Source: CAZWEZ01 sp964632795 (lineage in GTDB: Bacteria; Pseudomonadota; Alphaproteobacteria; Rhodospirillales; 2-02-FULL-58-16). Taken from it: a stretch of 34,560 bases of DNA. The first letter of the stretch is position 1. Each line of letters starts with the position of its first letter. Below, one piece after another: positions 23,173-31,333 of this stretch. Position numbers and translations under genes: made by a program. The stretch spans positions 1 through 34,560 of the forward strand of contig CAZWEZ010000033.1 of the NCBI GenBank assembly GCA_964632795.1, read 5' to 3'. The notes below the pieces were generated by a model. The model was not told the origin of the DNA. It searched no databases and saw nothing but the letters and a program-made list of their open reading frames with translations.

Positions 23173-26100
23173 CTATTCAGACAAGATATAGCAGTCGTTG
23201 ATTTTTACGGCCTGACCAAGGAGGGCCAAGGTGGAGAGAAGTTCTTCTACCTTCTTTTCCACCTTCTTGCCCTGGCGGAAATACCGGGCGAGATCGAGAG
23301 CGGTAATAGGGGCTTCCTGTTTTTCCAGCACGGCGCGGATGGCGGCAACCTGTTCCGGCAGAGCCCGAGGAAGCGAGGTCTTTTTGACCCCTTTTTCCGC
23401 CACTACGAGATCGGCCATCAACTGCTCTGCCTTCGGCGCGGCCTTTTCCACTTCCTTCGGCGCCTGGAACTCGGGACGCAGCCAGCGGACCTTGCTTTTC
23501 TTCTCCTCCTCGGCGCGTTCGTGGTTGAGGGCGACGAGGCGTTCGAGGATGCCCTCGTCCGATAGATCGAAGGACCAGCCGTAGGCCTCCGCAACCGCCT
23601 TGTCCAAATCGTCATGAATTCGACGCAACACCCCAACCAGTCCGGCGTCATAGACATCCTTTTCGGCCTCGCTCAAGGTCTCTCCGGTCCTCACCTTCTC
23701 CATAACGTTATAGAGGCCGGTCATGGTCAGCTGCTTGTGGTCCTCCAGCACCTTCTTGCGGTGCGCATCCAAACGCTCGCCGAGTGAGCGGATTCGCGTT
23801 CTCAGTTCTTCGGGTGGTTCGGGGAGCGGGAAGGGATCGAAGCAAGAGGTTTTTACGTAGACTGGATCATTACCAACCCCCAAACGACCTCCAGCGGCTA
23901 ATGCCCAGGCCACGTGGATACGAGACGACAAAACACCCAGGTGAAATGCATCGTCTATACCGATATTGACTAGCTTGTTATCTGGCCGGATCGAGGCGTC
24001 GAGGAACTGAAAAAAACGGTGCTTGGAGGTTTCGACCGTGGCGATGTAGCGCGGGAGGCCTTTGAGAAAGTGGCGTAAATCTGTATGACGTCGGCCAAAC
24101 CACCACCAATATTCACGCCTGAATCTCTCTCGATTTTGTTCTCGCTCCGGCTTCACTCGATCCGCCACCCACTGATAGACAGCGGGGAAGCTATCAAGGA
24201 CCTCGGATTCGGTAAGGGGAAACAGGTCGATGACCATCACCCCGCGCGGGCGAGCAGCCAAATCCCTACCGTTGCGATAATGGAGAATGTGCTCATCCAG
24301 CCCCGGAACCTTACCCAGCCCCAACCCCGCCGCTTCCTGGGGCGTGACTATAAAACCGGCGCCATGAAGTTTAACGCCAGGGCTGCAAAGTTTTTCGTTG
24401 GCGCGAAGCGGTTTGCTCGAAGTCACGTCGGCGCCGATCCGCAGGTCCGGCGCGACTTTCCCGCGTCGCTCCTTCAATGTCACCCCCGGAGAATCGCTAT
24501 TGAGGTCTGATTCCCCGATCACCAATTTTAGCGCGCCGCTCTTTGCGCCCGCCACGCCAACGGTCATGGCGATACGCACGGCGGATTTGTCGGCGGATTT
24601 CATCCACGGGTGATCGGGGATGGCCATGGCAAGAGACAAGGGTTTTCTGGCGTTCAAGTGATGTTCGATCACACGACGGGAGAATTTTTGGGTAACGGAA
24701 TTTGTGGTGATCAGGCCAAAGCGGCGAGCTTTCTTGGCGCGAACAGTCTCCGCCGCCTTGTCCCAAAAATGCATAACGAAATCGGCTCCACCCGGGATAT
24801 GATTTCGGCAAGACCAGCAGGCTTCGGCATAACCGTCCCCCAATTCGCGGCGCATGTCCTTGCCGCCGATGAACGGCGGGTTGCCTACGATGAAATCGGC
24901 TTGGGGCCAGGTGGCAGGGCGTGGGTTGAGGTAGGTTCGAAGCTCGGTTCGGGCTTCTTCATCTGGAATTTCCTCGCCCGTAATAGGGTGCAATTTGTAG
25001 GTCACGCCGTCCCAGCGGGTGACGGGCCGACCGCTCTCGTCGCGCAGCACGTCCCATTTGTCATATTGGATAATGGCGTCCTGTTCGCGGATGTTGGCGA
25101 AGTTCTTGAGTACCGGTTCGGCAGGCATGGTCTTGCCGCGTGTACGGAAATGCCACTGCAAATACCCGATCCAGAGAACCAGTTCGGCGATGGCCACGGC
25201 GCGGGGATTGATCTCCAGGCCCAGGAACTGGTGAGGGTCCACAGTGTGGCGGTCCAGTTCCAAGTTGGCCTGGGTAACGCCTAGGTCGGCGAGTGCCTCG
25301 ATGACTTCGCCTTCCAGGCGCTTCATCAACTCCAGCGACACATAGAGGAAGTTGCCGGTGCCGCAGGCGGGATCGAGAACCCGAGTCTCGCAAAGTGTCC
25401 GGTGGAAATCCTTGACCAACTTGCGGGCTTCTGCCGCCTTTCCAGCCTCGGCCAATTGCGCGGCGGCCGCCTGTACGTCGCGCCAATCGGCTCTTAGCGG
25501 TTCGATAACGGTCTCCACCACCAAGCGCTCCACATAGACCCGTGGCGTGTAATGAGCACCGAGCTTGTGCCGTTCGCCGGGATCGAGGGCGTTTTCGAGA
25601 AGGGTTCCGAAGATAGCGGGTTCAACGTCCTTCCAATCTCGAATGGCGGCGATGGTCAAAAGGTCCAAGTCCTCCTCGGTGATTTTCAGGGCGGTCGAGT
25701 TCTTGAAGAGACCACCGTTGAAACGGGCAACATCCTCCATCAGTTCGGTTGAATAGCCGCCCTGGTTCATGGCCTGCCAAAGGTGTTGAAGCGCGAAATG
25801 CAGCTTGTCGGCGCGTCCTTTGTAATCCTTGAGCAGCTTGGTGAAGCAATCGCGCTTCAGCAGCCCCACGTCCTCGGCGAACATGGTGAAGAGGCAACGC
25901 ATAAGGAACAGCGCCACCTTTCCCGCGATGTCCCGTTTGTCGCCGATCAGGTCGCCGGGGCGTTGCTTGTCGGGCAGCGCCCTGATCATTCGGGTTTCCA
26001 GGGATTTGGAGAGCTTGGCGAGCAATTCGGCGATCTCGCGGGTTACCTCCGCCGTGCGCCGGGCCGGGTTCAAGACTTGCGGATCGGTCCAGACATGATG

Positions 26101-26676
26101 CAGGCGCTCGCGCACCGTCTCGTCGCGCAGGTCCTCAAGATAGATGCGAAAGGACTGACGATCCGGGAATTGGGCGTAATGTTTTCCTTGCAAAGAGAAA
26201 TCGGCGTAAAGCTCGATTACATGCCCCACATCGACGATCACCAGAAACGGCGGCCACCCCTCTTCGGAAGGAAGGCTTTTGGCGTACCGTTCTGCCTGCT
26301 CGCGGGCGTTGCGCATCAGGGTATCCCATTGACCGCTCCCCCGCCTGCCTTGCTGTCCTGTTTGCTCTCCAACGCCGAGGGAAAGCTGTCTGGCCTCCAT
26401 AGCTAAACGCTCGCGCTTGCGGCTTTGCTTGGCCTCCAGGACAAAACAGTCCCGCTTGTAGAGGTCGATGAAATTGGACGGTTCCGGTCCCTCGATTCGC
26501 CGCGCGGTAACGGTGCGCTCATAGCAATAGTCGTCGCCGCCCTCGGCTCCCGGCTTTTCGACGCCGATAAGATCGCAGAGCTCGTTTAGGAAGACCTGAT
26601 AGTAGGTGCGTTCCTTGCCGCTGACCTTCCCCCAGCGGTCGATAAACGCCTCTATCTGCTTGTTCCCCTCACTCAT
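23173..26676 (-). CDS. Single-chain Type IIG (MmeI-like) restriction-modification enzyme
   Basis: 1167 residues. The N-terminal nuclease has a PD-(D/E)xK-like core: D71 in FIDLYKRDCFVLEAKQ with E81-A-K83. A helical connector follows, then the N6-adenine methyltransferase: LGAHYTP (372-378), SAM motif I VLDPACGTGNF (433-443), motif IV GNPPF (598-602) and the GLEINPRA segment. Residues about 700-950 form the target-recognition part (e.g. HILHYRNGRDLAARPRGVMV) and a charged helical C-terminus closes the chain. Cutting and modification are in one protein, so it can act as a stand-alone defence gene. A methyltransferase-only role, as in PglX-like proteins, is the alternative if the ExK site is inactive. 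Gene intact. Confidence 0.88.
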   Translation of the reverse strand: MSEGNKQIEAFIDRWGKVSGKERTYYQVFLNELCDLIGVEKPGAEGGDDYCYERTVTARRIEGPEPSNFIDLYKRDCFVLEAKQSRKRERLAMEARQLSLGVGEQTGQQGRRGSGQWDTLMRNAREQAERYAKSLPSEEGWPPFLVIVDVGHVIELYADFSLQGKHYAQFPDRQSFRIYLEDLRDETVRERLHHVWTDPQVLNPARRTAEVTREIAELLAKLSKSLETRMIRALPDKQRPGDLIGDKRDIAGKVALFLMRCLFTMFAEDVGLLKRDCFTKLLKDYKGRADKLHFALQHLWQAMNQGGYSTELMEDVARFNGGLFKNSTALKITEEDLDLLTIAAIRDWKDVEPAIFGTLLENALDPGERHKLGAHYTPRVYVERLVVETVIEPLRADWRDVQAAAAQLAEAGKAAEARKLVKDFHRTLCETRVLDPACGTGNFLYVSLELMKRLEGEVIEALADLGVTQANLELDRHTVDPHQFLGLEINPRAVAIAELVLWIGYLQWHFRTRGKTMPAEPVLKNFANIREQDAIIQYDKWDVLRDESGRPVTRWDGVTYKLHPITGEEIPDEEARTELRTYLNPRPATWPQADFIVGNPPFIGGKDMRRELGDGYAEACWSCRNHIPGGADFVMHFWDKAAETVRAKKARRFGLITTNSVTQKFSRRVIEHHLNARKPLSLAMAIPDHPWMKSADKSAVRIAMTVGVAGAKSGALKLVIGESDLNSDSPGVTLKERRGKVAPDLRIGADVTSSKPLRANEKLCSPGVKLHGAGFIVTPQEAAGLGLGKVPGLDEHILHYRNGRDLAARPRGVMVIDLFPLTESEVLDSFPAVYQWVADRVKPEREQNRERFRREYWWWFGRRHTDLRHFLKGLPRYIATVETSKHRFFQFLDASIRPDNKLVNIGIDDAFHLGVLSSRIHVAWALAAGGRLGVGNDPVYVKTSCFDPFPLPEPPEELRTRIRSLGERLDAHRKKVLEDHKQLTMTGLYNVMEKVRTGETLSEAEKDVYDAGLVGVLRRIHDDLDKAVAEAYGWSFDLSDEGILERLVALNHERAEEEKKSKVRWLRPEFQAPKEVEKAAPKAEQLMADLVVAEKGVKKTSLPRALPEQVAAIRAVLEKQEAPITALDLARYFRQGKKVEKKVEELLSTLALLGQAVKINDCYILSE

Positions 26677-26691
26677 GTGCTTTGGGCGCCC

Positions 26692-26945
26692 CTAGTCTTC
26701 CATCGCCTCGGCCCAGATGTTGCAAAGGCGACGTCCTTTATATTCCTAGTAGTCCCAGCCGCTAACGTCGGTCCATTCGTAACCCATTCGTTACACGATG
26801 GTAAGGGCGGAACGTGAAAGGCTGGTTACCTCTCCTTCGAAGTCGACTTTCTTTTCATCGACAACCTTGCCGGTGATTTCCGGGTCCTTACGGAAGGTGA
26901 GGATTTCTCCGGGCTCGATCCCGAGCGCCCCCAGTGAAGACGCGG
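26692..26945 (-). pseudogene. Decayed C-terminal domain of a gene formerly upstream of the R-M gene
   Basis: Read on the minus strand, the frame gives LGIEPGEILTFRKDPEITGK, VDEKKVDFEGEVTSLSRSAL, TIV-stop-RMGYEWTDVSGWDY-stop-EYKGRRL... and a final stop at 26692. Two stops interrupt it: TAA at 26791-26793 and TAG at 26746-26748, the latter where a Trp codon would fit. From memory it resembles a small C-terminal domain attached to restriction or methylase-associated proteins. The 5' part is cut off exactly at the direct repeat. It ends 15 bp before the R-M start, so the two probably formed an operon. Confidence 0.65.
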
Positions 26946-27129
26946 TCCGCCGCTTCCTCGGCGCCCTGCTGGCCGAACTCAAGGAGACCCTGTCCAGCGA
27001 GGGCGGCCGGATGCGGATCTCGCGGCGCCACGGAGTCGACGCCTGCGTGGCCCTCGCCGACATCATCAAGCGGATCGAATCCTATACCGCCTGAGCCCGG
27101 CGAAATGCTCCCAGCACCTGACGTGGCCT
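26946..27129 (+). repeat. Right copy of the 184-bp direct repeat (contains a 49-codon tail of the paralog gene)
   Basis: Perfect copy of 22965-23148. Its first 148 bases encode the last residues of the unknown paralog (RRFLGALLAELKETLSSEGG onward) and stop at 27091-27093. It has no start of its own and is a pseudogene fragment. Perfect identity implies a recent event. Confidence 0.95.
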
Positions 27130-27185
27130 CCCGCATGGAGGGCCCTGTCGATCCCGACGAGAACACCGACCGATAGAGGTACCGG
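27101..27185 (-). pseudogene. 5' stub of a second glycosyltransferase gene
   Basis: Gapless 85-bp match to 30906-30990, the 5' coding end of the intact GT4 gene, with 9 differences that mostly preserve the reading. In the minus frame it gives PVPLSVGVLVGIDRALHAGG followed by HVRCWEHFA. The homology ends next to the stop of the paralog gene, so the rest of this glycosyltransferase has been deleted. Confidence 0.75.
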
Positions 27186-27212
27186 CGCCAGTGCCTGGCG
27201 TCGGCCTACAAC

Positions 27213-27254
27213 GGGGCGGGAAGGGCGGTTTGGGCCGCTGGCTCACCCCGCCCC
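27213..27254 (-). terminator. Nested GC-rich hairpin after the lipoprotein gene
   Basis: GGGGCGGG (27213-27220) pairs with CCCGCCCC (27247-27254), and a smaller GCGG/CCGC hairpin lies inside. It is 9 bases downstream of the stop of the minus-strand gene at 27263. No clear U-run, so intrinsic termination is uncertain. Confidence 0.45.
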
Positions 27255-27262
27255 TGAACCTA

Positions 27263-28348
27263 TCAGGGCCCGGCACGAACGCGGTAGACGACCTCCGGCA
27301 GGGACGCCTGGTTGACGGCGGCCTTGGTGGCCAAAATCGTTGGCGCCGGGCTGCCCAGTGCCTGCTTGAGAATTGCGTCCATCCGCTTTTCGATGGCGGT
27401 GGCGCCGGCCACTGGCGTCGGAAGGAGCTTTGCGACCATGGGCGGCGGCGGCGGCTTTTTCGCCTCGGGCTTGGTCGGAACCGTCGAGAACAGACCGACG
27501 ATCCGTGTGCTCCGTTCGTCCTTCGCCACGTCGATGCCCGGCGTGTAGACCGTCTTGACCCAGAACGCGCCAGCGGATGAAAGCGAAAAGCGGCCGGGCA
27601 CGATGGCGAAGCCCCAGCCGTCTTTGGTGGAGTTGTACTGGGTTTGGTCCTTGAAGCTGCCGGCGCCGAAGCGTACATCGCTGATCCCGACCTCGAACTT
27701 GGCCCCGGGGGCGACCCGGTCCTTGACGAAGACGGCGATCACGTAGTTCCGCATTTCCTTGTCCGCTGCCGCCGGGTCTTTCATCGATACGGCGTTCTCG
27801 GCGACCGAGCGGTAAAGGCGCCGATAGTCCGCCGGTTCTCCCTTTGTGGTCTTGGAGAACACCGCCGGCACGACGAACATCTCGACCTTCGGGTATTTCG
27901 GGAACAGCGGCGCCCAGGGCGCCTTGAGGATGGTGACGCCGTCCGTTCCCTCACGGTATTCCATCCAGAAGGCGGCGGCGGTGCGGCGCTGGACGGCGTC
28001 CTGGAAGTGCAGGTATCCGGCGATGGCGTAGTGTTTGGGATCGTTTTTGATGGTGCCGGCGGAGACGATCTTGATCTGGCGCACGGCAAAACCGTCGTAA
28101 CGGAACCCCGGCTCGGTCTTAATGACGGCGGCGCCACCGGCGCCGGCCTGGCGCTTGACCTCGGTCTCGGACGCGCCCCTGAGGCGCATTATCAACGCCG
28201 CCAGGGCCGCCTTGTTGTGCCACGACACCTCGACCGGTTGCGTCGGCAACACGGTGATTTTCTTCGCCGTGGTGGCGATGCAACCGGCAACAACCAGCGC
28301 CAGGGCGACGGCCGTCAGCCGCGAAAGGGATTTGGGTATGTCGATCAT
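27263..28348 (-). CDS. Putative lipoprotein of unknown family
   Basis: 361 residues. MIDIPKSLSRLTAVALALVVAGC carries a lipobox with Cys23, so the protein is probably lipid-anchored in the envelope. The middle contains many beta-strand-like segments (HYAIAGYLHFQDAV, MFVVPAVFSKTTKG, NYVIAVFVKDRVAPGAKFEV). Near the end there is a proline-rich linker (AKKPPPPPMVAKLLPTP). The ATG at 28348 was chosen because GGAGGA sits 5 bases upstream, rather than the GTG at 28360. No known domain is recognised. The next gene upstream on the same strand encodes a secreted protein; the pair is probably one operon. Confidence 0.72.
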   Translation of the reverse strand: MIDIPKSLSRLTAVALALVVAGCIATTAKKITVLPTQPVEVSWHNKAALAALIMRLRGASETEVKRQAGAGGAAVIKTEPGFRYDGFAVRQIKIVSAGTIKNDPKHYAIAGYLHFQDAVQRRTAAAFWMEYREGTDGVTILKAPWAPLFPKYPKVEMFVVPAVFSKTTKGEPADYRRLYRSVAENAVSMKDPAAADKEMRNYVIAVFVKDRVAPGAKFEVGISDVRFGAGSFKDQTQYNSTKDGWGFAIVPGRFSLSSAGAFWVKTVYTPGIDVAKDERSTRIVGLFSTVPTKPEAKKPPPPPMVAKLLPTPVAGATAIEKRMDAILKQALGSPAPTILATKAAVNQASLPEVVYRVRAGP

Positions 28349-28423
28349 CGATTCCTCCACAGAACTTGCGGGCTTCCCGGTTTGGTCGTTTTGTTCGTTC
28401 GGCGCCGTCCGGCCGCCGCCCAG

Positions 28424-29164
28424 TCAGGCCGGGATCACGATCATCTGCAGGTGAGGGATCACCGAGTCGGGGTGTTCTTCCTCGAGCAGGGGTTCCTGAA
28501 CCGCGTTTTCGAAGGGATCGTACGTCGAGGTCCTGTCGTAATAAAGGCCCGCTGAAAACGGGTTGCCGGTGGCCAAAAATGCAGCCCAGAAAAACCCTGC
28601 CTCCTTGACCCAATCCTCCTGGGAAGACGGCGCCGCTACCTTGACAGTCGAGGGCGAGGTATCCTCGGCTGGAGTGACACCCATTGTCTTCTCAAGGCCA
28701 AGATCCAACATCCAGAAGGTGGGCAGTGGCGGCGTGGTATCCTTGACCGGCGCGAACTTGGCCGCGTAGGCCTCAAGGGGGCTTAGGGGAGTGAGGCTTA
28801 CCTTGACTGTCGTGTCATCCGCCATCTTTCCGAATAGAATCAAATTCCAGAAGTCGGATATTAGCTTCTGTACCTCGGCGAAGGGGTCGAGGTAGGTTTT
28901 CATCCCAAAACTTTGATGATTTATCATCCTGAGGTAGGCAGGAGCCAGTCCCGTTTGGTCACCGACGTCAACGGTTGCCAAAGTAACGTCGATCTTAATT
29001 TTCACGAATGCCTTGGGTTCGTCCGTCGCGTTGACTATGGCGTCGCGATCGCGATAGCTACTGCCACCGCCACCGCCACCGTCATCGCCACCGGCCAGGG
29101 CGATATTCGGTGCCGCGAGAACCAGAAACGCGGCCGAGAGAATGATCATCGATTTCCGCCACAT
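28424..29164 (-). CDS. Secreted protein of unknown family with a Gly-rich N-terminus
   Basis: 246 residues. MWRKSMIILSAAFLVLAAPNIALA is a signal peptide, and the mature N-terminus is GGDDGGGGGGSS followed by YRDRDAIVNATDEPKAF. The rest is soluble, acidic towards the C-terminus (EPLLEEEHPDSVIPHLQM), with alternating strands (FVKIKIDVTLATVDVG). AAGGAGAG stands 6 bases before the ATG. G+C is lower than the backbone (about 55%). Followed on the same strand after about 75 bp by the lipoprotein gene; both may act together in the envelope. Function unknown. Confidence 0.72.
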   Translation of the reverse strand: MWRKSMIILSAAFLVLAAPNIALAGGDDGGGGGGSSYRDRDAIVNATDEPKAFVKIKIDVTLATVDVGDQTGLAPAYLRMINHQSFGMKTYLDPFAEVQKLISDFWNLILFGKMADDTTVKVSLTPLSPLEAYAAKFAPVKDTTPPLPTFWMLDLGLEKTMGVTPAEDTSPSTVKVAAPSSQEDWVKEAGFFWAAFLATGNPFSAGLYYDRTSTYDPFENAVQEPLLEEEHPDSVIPHLQMIVIPA

Positions 29165-29165
29165 C

Positions 29166-29330
29166 TTATCTCTCCTTGGTTAATACGCCGGAATCAGGCG
29201 CCACCACCCCGAGGCGGCCGCTCGTTCGAGCCAATCGCTCCGCATTTTCAGAATTCTCCAACGATTGGACTGAACGCCAATTGTACCGCGAGAGATCACG
29301 AATTATATCACGATCGCGCCTTGCTGTCAT
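29166..29330 (-). CDS. Doubtful 54-codon ORF just upstream of the secreted-protein gene
   Basis: ATG at 29330, TAA at 29166, ending one base before the next ATG on the same strand. Product starts MTARRDRDIIRDLSRYNWRS. G+C is near 53% and there is no convincing ribosome site, because the purines lie too close to the ATG. It may instead be the leader or promoter region of the secreted-protein gene. Confidence 0.25.
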   Translation of the reverse strand: MTARRDRDIIRDLSRYNWRSVQSLENSENAERLARTSGRLGVVAPDSGVLTKER

Positions 29331-29405
29331 CCTTCGCCCGCCAATGTGTCGAGAGCACATGATCTCGACATACAGCATGGACTACGTTGACGAGGAAGCC
29401 GCTGC

Positions 29406-29666
29406 GAGGGCTTCCACAAACGGTGCAAGTGGTTGTACATCCTGATCGACGGCCACCTCGCCCCGGCCGAGGACTACGACTTTGAAGGCGAGGCCGTCCA
29501 CCACTGGAGCCTCAGCGAGGAGGGGGTTCTGGCGCTCCTCCGGGCCCTGTTCTCCCACTTCCGCGAGCAGCTCGCCGAGGAGGCCGAACGGGCCCGGATC
29601 GCCGAGCGCTGCGGCGAACATGGAGTTTCAGGAGAGTTTCAGGAGTTTCAGGGACATGATACTTAA
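29406..29666 (+). pseudogene. Fragment of the first tandem paralog (3' half)
   Basis: Bases 29406-29619 align gaplessly to 21787-22000, above 90% identity, and keep the frame (FHKRCKWLYILIDGHLAPAE and onward to RIAERCGE). The 5' two-thirds are missing. After 29619 the frame runs through GAGTTTCAG-type short tandem repeats to a stop at 29664-29666. An upstream DEEA-like stretch hints that the missing middle was lost by internal deletion. Confidence 0.75.
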
Positions 29667-29688
29667 TTGTCTCTCCCCCTCTCCGGTG

Positions 29689-31008
29689 TTAGGTTTTTCT
29701 CATGGCACGAGTTGCGTGGGTGGCGGCGCCCGCCCGGCCGGCCTCGGCGGCGGCCCGGCGCCATACCGGCAGCAGGTCCTCGGCCAGGACCTCCCCCCAG
29801 GTCGGCTCCTCGGCCTCCACCCATCGCCGCGCCGCCCGCCCCATCTCGCGGCGCCGTCGCGGATCATCGAGCAGGGGCTCGATGGAATCGGCCCAGGTGG
29901 CCGGCTCGTCGTCGCCGACGATCACCCCGCACCTCCCCGGCCTGGCAACGAACCGGCCGCCGCCGTTGCGGTCCGCCACCACCACCGGCAGGCCGCAGGC
30001 CCGGGCCTCCAGGACCACGTTGGGCGAAACCTCGCTCCGGGACGGGAAGACGAAAATGTCGGCGCTGGCGTAGATCCAGGGGAGGTCCTCCTGGTCCAGG
30101 GTTCCGGGAAGCGAGGCCCGCGCGCCGAGCAGTTCGCCGACGGCGTCGCGTTCGCTGCCCTCACCGACGGCGAGGACGTGCAGGTCCCGGTGGCGCTCGG
30201 CGAGCATGCGGGCGGCGCGGGCCATGGTCATGACGTTCTTGCTCTCGTCGGTCCGCCCGACGAACAGCAGGACCGTCCGTCGGGGCGGGATGGCGAAGGT
30301 TTCCAGCAGGCGCTGCCGGTCGTGACGGTCGGGATGGAAGATGTCGCGGTCGATCCCCCGCCTGAGGAAAGACAGCTTGGCGTCGGGGATCGGGCCGCTC
30401 AGGCGCTCCAGGTCCTCCTGCTTGGAGACCAGCACCCGGTCGCATCGCCGCAAGTCCCGGAGCAGTCTCCTGTCCATCATCGCGGCCGCCCGCCGGCCGG
30501 CGCCGAGGCCGTCGAGCAGCAGGCGGCTGGTCCTGCCGTTGCCGAAGCAGTTGCGGACGATTTCCTCGGTGTAGACGAGGGTGAACCTGGCGAGATCGGT
30601 GTGCAGGGAAGCGACGACGGGCTGGCCGGTGGTCCGCCCCAGCCTCAACGCCGTGTGTCCGAAACTGAAGAACATGGTGGCGTGGACGACGTCGTGACGC
30701 CCGAGGCGGCGGGCCAGGGCGGGATGATAGGGCGCAAGGTCGGTGTCCCCGGCCCCCTGGCGGATAAACGGCATCCGCCGCGTCCCCAGAAGCGGCCGCA
30801 GGATGACGTAGCGGACGTTGTCCGAGACCTCGATCGTCCGCTCCCGCTCACCGAGGAAATAGACGGTGAGATCCAGCTCCGCCGATCGCGCGGCGGCGAC
30901 GGCGGCGAAACGCTCCCGGCACCTGACGTGGCCTCCTGCATGGAGGGTCCTGTCGATCTCGACGAGGACCACGACCGATAGAGGAACCGGCCCCATTGCT
31001 CCGTCCAT
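29689..31008 (-). CDS. GT4-family glycosyltransferase
   Basis: 439 residues with the two-Rossmann GT-B layout. N-terminal domain: VVVLVEIDRTLHAGGHVRCRERF, where the GG binds the acceptor side. The C-terminal nucleotide-sugar domain has LLFVGRTDESKNVMTMARAA, then the family motif in ASADIFVFPSRSEVSPNVVLEARACGLPVVVAD, which contains the EX7E glutamates. It transfers a sugar from a nucleotide donor to a lipid, glycan or small molecule; the specific reaction is unknown. The start may be ATG 31008 or ATG 30996, the latter having GGAG nearby. A stub of a second copy lies at 27101-27185, and in both places an unknown-paralog sequence lies next to it, convergent. Confidence 0.88.
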   Translation of the reverse strand: MDGAMGPVPLSVVVLVEIDRTLHAGGHVRCRERFAAVAAARSAELDLTVYFLGERERTIEVSDNVRYVILRPLLGTRRMPFIRQGAGDTDLAPYHPALARRLGRHDVVHATMFFSFGHTALRLGRTTGQPVVASLHTDLARFTLVYTEEIVRNCFGNGRTSRLLLDGLGAGRRAAAMMDRRLLRDLRRCDRVLVSKQEDLERLSGPIPDAKLSFLRRGIDRDIFHPDRHDRQRLLETFAIPPRRTVLLFVGRTDESKNVMTMARAARMLAERHRDLHVLAVGEGSERDAVGELLGARASLPGTLDQEDLPWIYASADIFVFPSRSEVSPNVVLEARACGLPVVVADRNGGGRFVARPGRCGVIVGDDEPATWADSIEPLLDDPRRRREMGRAARRWVEAEEPTWGEVLAEDLLPVWRRAAAEAGRAGAATHATRAMRKT

Positions 31009-31333
31009 ACCCCGCCTTCAACCGCGTCCCATGCCACCCCGGCGATGGACTATACCGGGCATTCCAGCAATCCGACACCCTAATGAAAAGGCCCCGATTC
31101 GGGCTCCGAAACCAGGGCCGACAAATGGTGGGCCGAATGGGACAAATCCGGGCACTGGGTTCCAATCATCCAGTTGGCTCGCCGAAACCCCCTTTGAAAA
31201 CGAGATGACTGCACCGACGTCATTGTCTGTCGACAAAGACCGCTTTTCACCCGCAAGCGGTCGTGCAGCCAACAGGTGCAGGACTACCGAGATTAGCCGA
31301 GGGTCTTCGCCGATTGCGGGGACCGCGTCCCTC
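31009..31333. other. 325-bp intergenic region; nothing recognised
   Basis: Between the glycosyltransferase start and the glnS stop. G+C is about 57%. It contains short inverted pieces such as GGCCCCGATTCGGGCTCC and CCGCTTTTCACCCGCAAGCGG, and open frames on both strands without ribosome sites. It must hold the glycosyltransferase promoter and the glnS end, but no convincing terminator or gene is visible. Confidence 0.4.

Larger units (their letters stand above)
23149..26945 (-). mobile_element. 3.8-kb restriction-modification insertion with long target duplication
   Basis: The 3797 bp between the two 184-bp repeats hold one complete Type IIG gene and the 3' tail of an upstream gene on the same strand. 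G+C is mostly 53-58%, below both flanks. No transposase, integrase or terminal inverted repeats are seen. Insertion with long target duplication has been described for restriction-modification genes in other bacteria, and this arrangement fits that pattern. Confidence 0.75.

Noticed and set aside
23173..26676. R-M protein as BREX PglX
   Set aside because: An N-terminal D...ExK nuclease motif is present and no brxA, brxB, brxC or pglZ neighbours exist; Type IIG fits better.
31018..31272. Minus-strand 84-codon ORF between the glycosyltransferase and glnS
   Set aside because: No ribosome site and low-complexity composition; no recognised protein features.
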